Assembly: GCA_963971285.1 (NCBI GenBank)
Contig: OZ020246.1
Location: forward strand, 12,197,217-12,261,216
DNA from: Astropecten irregularis
Taxonomy: Eukaryota > Echinodermata > Asteroidea > Paxillosida > Astropectinidae
Direction of reading: 5' to 3'
DNA: 64,000 nucleotides
Of this stretch, positions 61,910-64,000 are shown piece by piece. The notes under the pieces were generated by a model. That model was not told where the DNA came from. It was given only the letters and a program-made list of their open reading frames with translations, and did not search any database. A program made the translations under genes and the position numbers. The stretch's first letter is position 1. Each line of letters starts with the position of its first letter.

Positions 61910-63432
61910 TAAGTGCAGTTTTTTTGCCGACTGCTCTGCCGTTTTGTCACATAGCGTGTGGTACTATACTTGGATTTTCGGCCATGAACATGACTTTGGA
62001 ATTTGGCACAGCTCATACTTTCATTTAGAGTACATCTGGGGCTACATTTTGTGCAAGTTTCAGCTCGATTGCCTCTGTATTGAGGGAGAAATTTCAAACT
62101 CTAGCAGAAAAAAGTGTCTCCTAGTCTAAGCACAGTTTTTTTGCCGCCTGCTCTGCCGTTTGTCGCATAGCGTGTGGTGCTATACTTGGATTTTCGTCCA
62201 TGAACATGACTTTGGAATTTGGCACTGCTCATACTTTCCTGTAGAGTACATCTGGGGCTACATTTCGTGCAAGTTTCAGCTCGATTGCCTAAGTATTGAG
62301 GGAGAAATTGTAAACTCTAGCAGAAAAAAGTGTCTCATAGTCTAAGTGCAGTTTTTCTGCCGACTGCTCTGCCGTTTTGTCGCATAGCGTGTGGTGCTAT
62401 ACTTGGATTTTCGGCCATGAACATGACTTTGGAATTTGGCACAGCTCATACTTTCCTGTAGAGTACATCTGGGGCTACATTTCGTGCAAGTTTCAGCTCG
62501 ATTGCCTCAGTATTGAGGGAGAAATTTCAAACTCTAGCAGAAAAAAGTGTCTCCTAGTCTAAGCGCAGTTTTTTTACCGCCTGCTCTGCCGTTTGTCGCA
62601 TAGCGTGTGGTGCTATACTTGGATTTTCGGCCATGAACATGACTTTGGAATTTGGCACAGCTCATACTTTTATTTAGAGTACATCTGGGGCTACCTTTCG
62701 TGCAAGTTTCAGCTCGATTGCCTCTGTATTGAGGGAGAAATTTCAAACTCTAACAGAAAAAAGTGTCTCATAGTCTAAGTGCAGGTTTTTTTTTTGCCGC
62801 GCGCTCTGCCGTTTTGTTACATAGCGTGTGGTGCTATACTTGGATTTTCGGCCATGAACATGACTTTGGAATTTGGCACTGCTCATACTTTCCTGTAGAG
62901 TACATCTGGGGCTACATTTCGTGCAAGTTTCAGCTCGATTGCCTAAGTATTGAGGGAGAAATTTCAAACTCTAGCAGAAAAAAGTGTCTCCTAGTCTAAG
63001 CGCAGTTTTTTTACCGCCTGCTCTGCCGTTTGTCGCATAGCGTGTGGTGCTATACTTGGATTTTCGGCCATGAACATGACTTTGGAATTTGGCACAGCTC
63101 ATACTTTCCTGTAGAGTACATCTGGGGCTACCTTTCGTGCAAGTTTCAGCTCGATTGCCTCTGTATTGAGGGAGAAATTTCAAACTCTAACAGAAAAAAG
63201 TGTCTCATAGTCTAAGTGCAGGTTTTTTTTTGCCGCGTGCTCTGCCGTTTTGTTACATAGCGTGTGGTGCTATACTTGGATTTTCGGCCATGAACATGAC
63301 TTTGGAATTTGGCACTGCTCATACTTTCCTGTAGAGTACATCTGGGGCTATATTTCGTGCAAGTTTCAGCTCGATTGCCTAAGTATTGAGGGAGAAATTT
63401 CAAACTCTAGCAGAAAAAAGTGTCTCATAGTC
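61910..63432 (+). repeat. HOR unit H8, m1-m7 (1,523 bp)
   Basis: m1-m7 intact, with private changes 'gtggtactat' near 61963 and 'ggctatattt' near 63350. It is followed by an m8/m11 hybrid rather than by m8, so the 15-mer order stops here. Confidence 0.9.
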
Positions 63433-64000
63433 TAAGTGAAGTTTTTCTGCCGACTGCTCTGCCGTTTTGTCGCATAGCGTGTGGTGCTATACTTGGATTT
63501 TCGGCCATGAACATGACTTTGGAATTTGGCACAGCTCATACTTTCATTTAGAGTACATCTGGGGCTACATTTTGTGCAAGTTTCAGCTCGATTGCCTCTG
63601 TATTGAGGGAGAAATTTCAAACTCTAGCAGAAAAAAGTGTCTCCTAGTCTAAGCACAGTTTTTTTGCCGCCTGCTCTGCCGTTTGTCGCATAGCGTGTGG
63701 TGCTATACTTGGATTTTCGTCCATGAACATGACTTTGGAATTTGGCACTGCTCATACTTTCCTGTAGAGTACATCTGGGGCTACATTTCGTGCAAGTTTC
63801 AGCTCGATTGCCTAAGTATTGAGGGAGAAATTGTAAACTCTAGCAGAAAAAAGTGTCTCATAGTCTAAGTGCAGTTTTTCTGCCGACTGCTCTGCCGTTT
63901 TGTCGCATAGCGTGTGGTGCTATACTTGGATTTTCGGCCATGAACATGACTTTGGAATTTGGCACAGCTCATACTTTCCTGTAGAGTACATCTGGGGCTA
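63433..64000 (+). repeat. Return to 53-mer order: m8/m1 hybrid, m2, partial m3
   Basis: The monomer at 63433 has the 'taagtgaag' linker of m8 and the 'tttcatttag', 'ctacattttg' and 'cctctg' body of m1/m11. It is followed by m2 at 63650 and a 135-bp m3 piece at 63866. The same hybrid-m2-m3 order occurs at 16441 and 27969 inside the 53-monomer units. Confidence 0.88.

Larger units (their letters stand above)
1..64000 (+). repeat. Continuous tandem satellite array, ~217-bp monomer, 294 copies plus a partial
   Basis: Every position belongs to a head-to-tail copy of one monomer. The boundary word 'taag' (rarely 'caag') recurs at 216, 217, 220 or 221 bp, with a few exceptions (215, 219, 201 and 145 bp). 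Landmarks in order are a poly-T linker at about 10-19, 'catagcgtgtggtgctatac' from base 41, 'ggccatgaacatgac' from 71, 'gaatttggcac' from 90, 'gagtacatctggggctac' from 119, 'cgtgcaagtttcag' from 141, 'attgagggagaaatt' from 170 and an A6 tract at 199-204. All copies have the same orientation. Counting bases in one m14-like consensus gives 96 G+C of 217 (44%) and 7 CpG. Arrays of this purity and length with higher-order structure are typical of eukaryotic centromeric or heterochromatic satellites. That location is inferred, because no flanking DNA is present. The family is not recognised. Confidence 0.98.

Noticed and set aside
1-64000. Hundreds of 60-100 codon open frames on both strands, with recurrent peptides on each strand
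   Set aside because: They start at TTG, not ATG, and recur once per monomer. The + strand set ends at the boundary TAA. Subtype differences change amino acids freely (for example the FPVEY, FHLEY and FYLEY forms), and 217-bp spacing breaks the frame. The longest ATG frames are about 14 codons (+) and 35 codons (-). No coding selection is visible.
1-64000. CRISPR array
   Set aside because: The unit is about 217 bp with no unique spacers; the variable linkers fall into a few recurring classes, and no cas-like gene is present.
1-64000. rRNA, 5S, tRNA or histone gene repeats
   Set aside because: No conserved rRNA or tRNA element or histone coding sequence is visible in the monomer on either strand.
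1-64000. Poly-T tracts as bacterial terminators
   Set aside because: No GC-rich stem precedes them, they occur once per monomer, and the context is a eukaryotic-type satellite.
1-64000. Telomeric repeat or mobile element insertion
   Set aside because: No short telomere-type tandem repeat, target-site duplication, terminal inverted repeat or transposase frame interrupts the monomer series anywhere.

Overview
The whole 64 kb window is one uninterrupted, head-to-tail satellite DNA array. I count 294 monomers (293 near full length plus one of 145 bp) and a final 135-bp piece. The modal monomer is 217 bp and about 44% GC, and every copy lies on the same strand. I see no unique DNA, transposon, RNA gene, CRISPR array or credible protein gene. 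The 60-78 codon open frames that recur in each monomer start at TTG and end at the TAA on the monomer boundary; they are by-products of the repeat. Such an array with multi-monomer higher-order repeats (HORs) points to a eukaryotic centromeric, pericentromeric or other heterochromatic block. I do not recognise the satellite family and cannot name the organism.

Numbering used below: base 1 is the t of the boundary 'taag'. The subtypes m1-m15 are defined from the HOR unit at 49507-52769. Subtypes differ in a 5' linker (poly-T tract plus flanks, giving 216/217/220/221-bp lengths) and at a few fixed diagnostic sites: base 72, 101, 113-117, 137, 141, 155, 163-169, 185-186, 194-195 and 211-212.

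Layout. 1-7740: the most irregular part, with private substitutions, a 145-bp truncated monomer, a 16-bp slippage deletion and small tandem duplications. 7741-15134: a rearranged partial copy of the order seen in the next block, with extra 5-mer and 6-mer duplications. 15135-26662 and 26663-38190: two tandem copies of an 11,528-bp, 53-monomer unit sharing many private variants. 38191-42110: a transition segment with a 1,090-bp 5-mer tandem duplication, then m9-m15. 42111-63432: a 15-monomer, 3,263-bp HOR array whose successive units have 7, 12, 15, 15, 9, 15, 18 and 7 monomers; each non-15 unit is explained by hybrid monomers at a deletion or duplication junction. Units 2-4 (12+15+15) and 5-7 (9+15+18) are themselves a tandem pair of 42-monomer blocks. 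63433-64000: the order returns to that of the 53-mer.

The window therefore records several nested scales of unequal exchange: 217 bp, about 0.4-1.5 kb, 3.26 kb, about 9.1 kb and 11.5 kb. Nothing suggests genes working together. Any function would be chromosomal (kinetochore or heterochromatin) or as a repeat transcript, and that is inference only.
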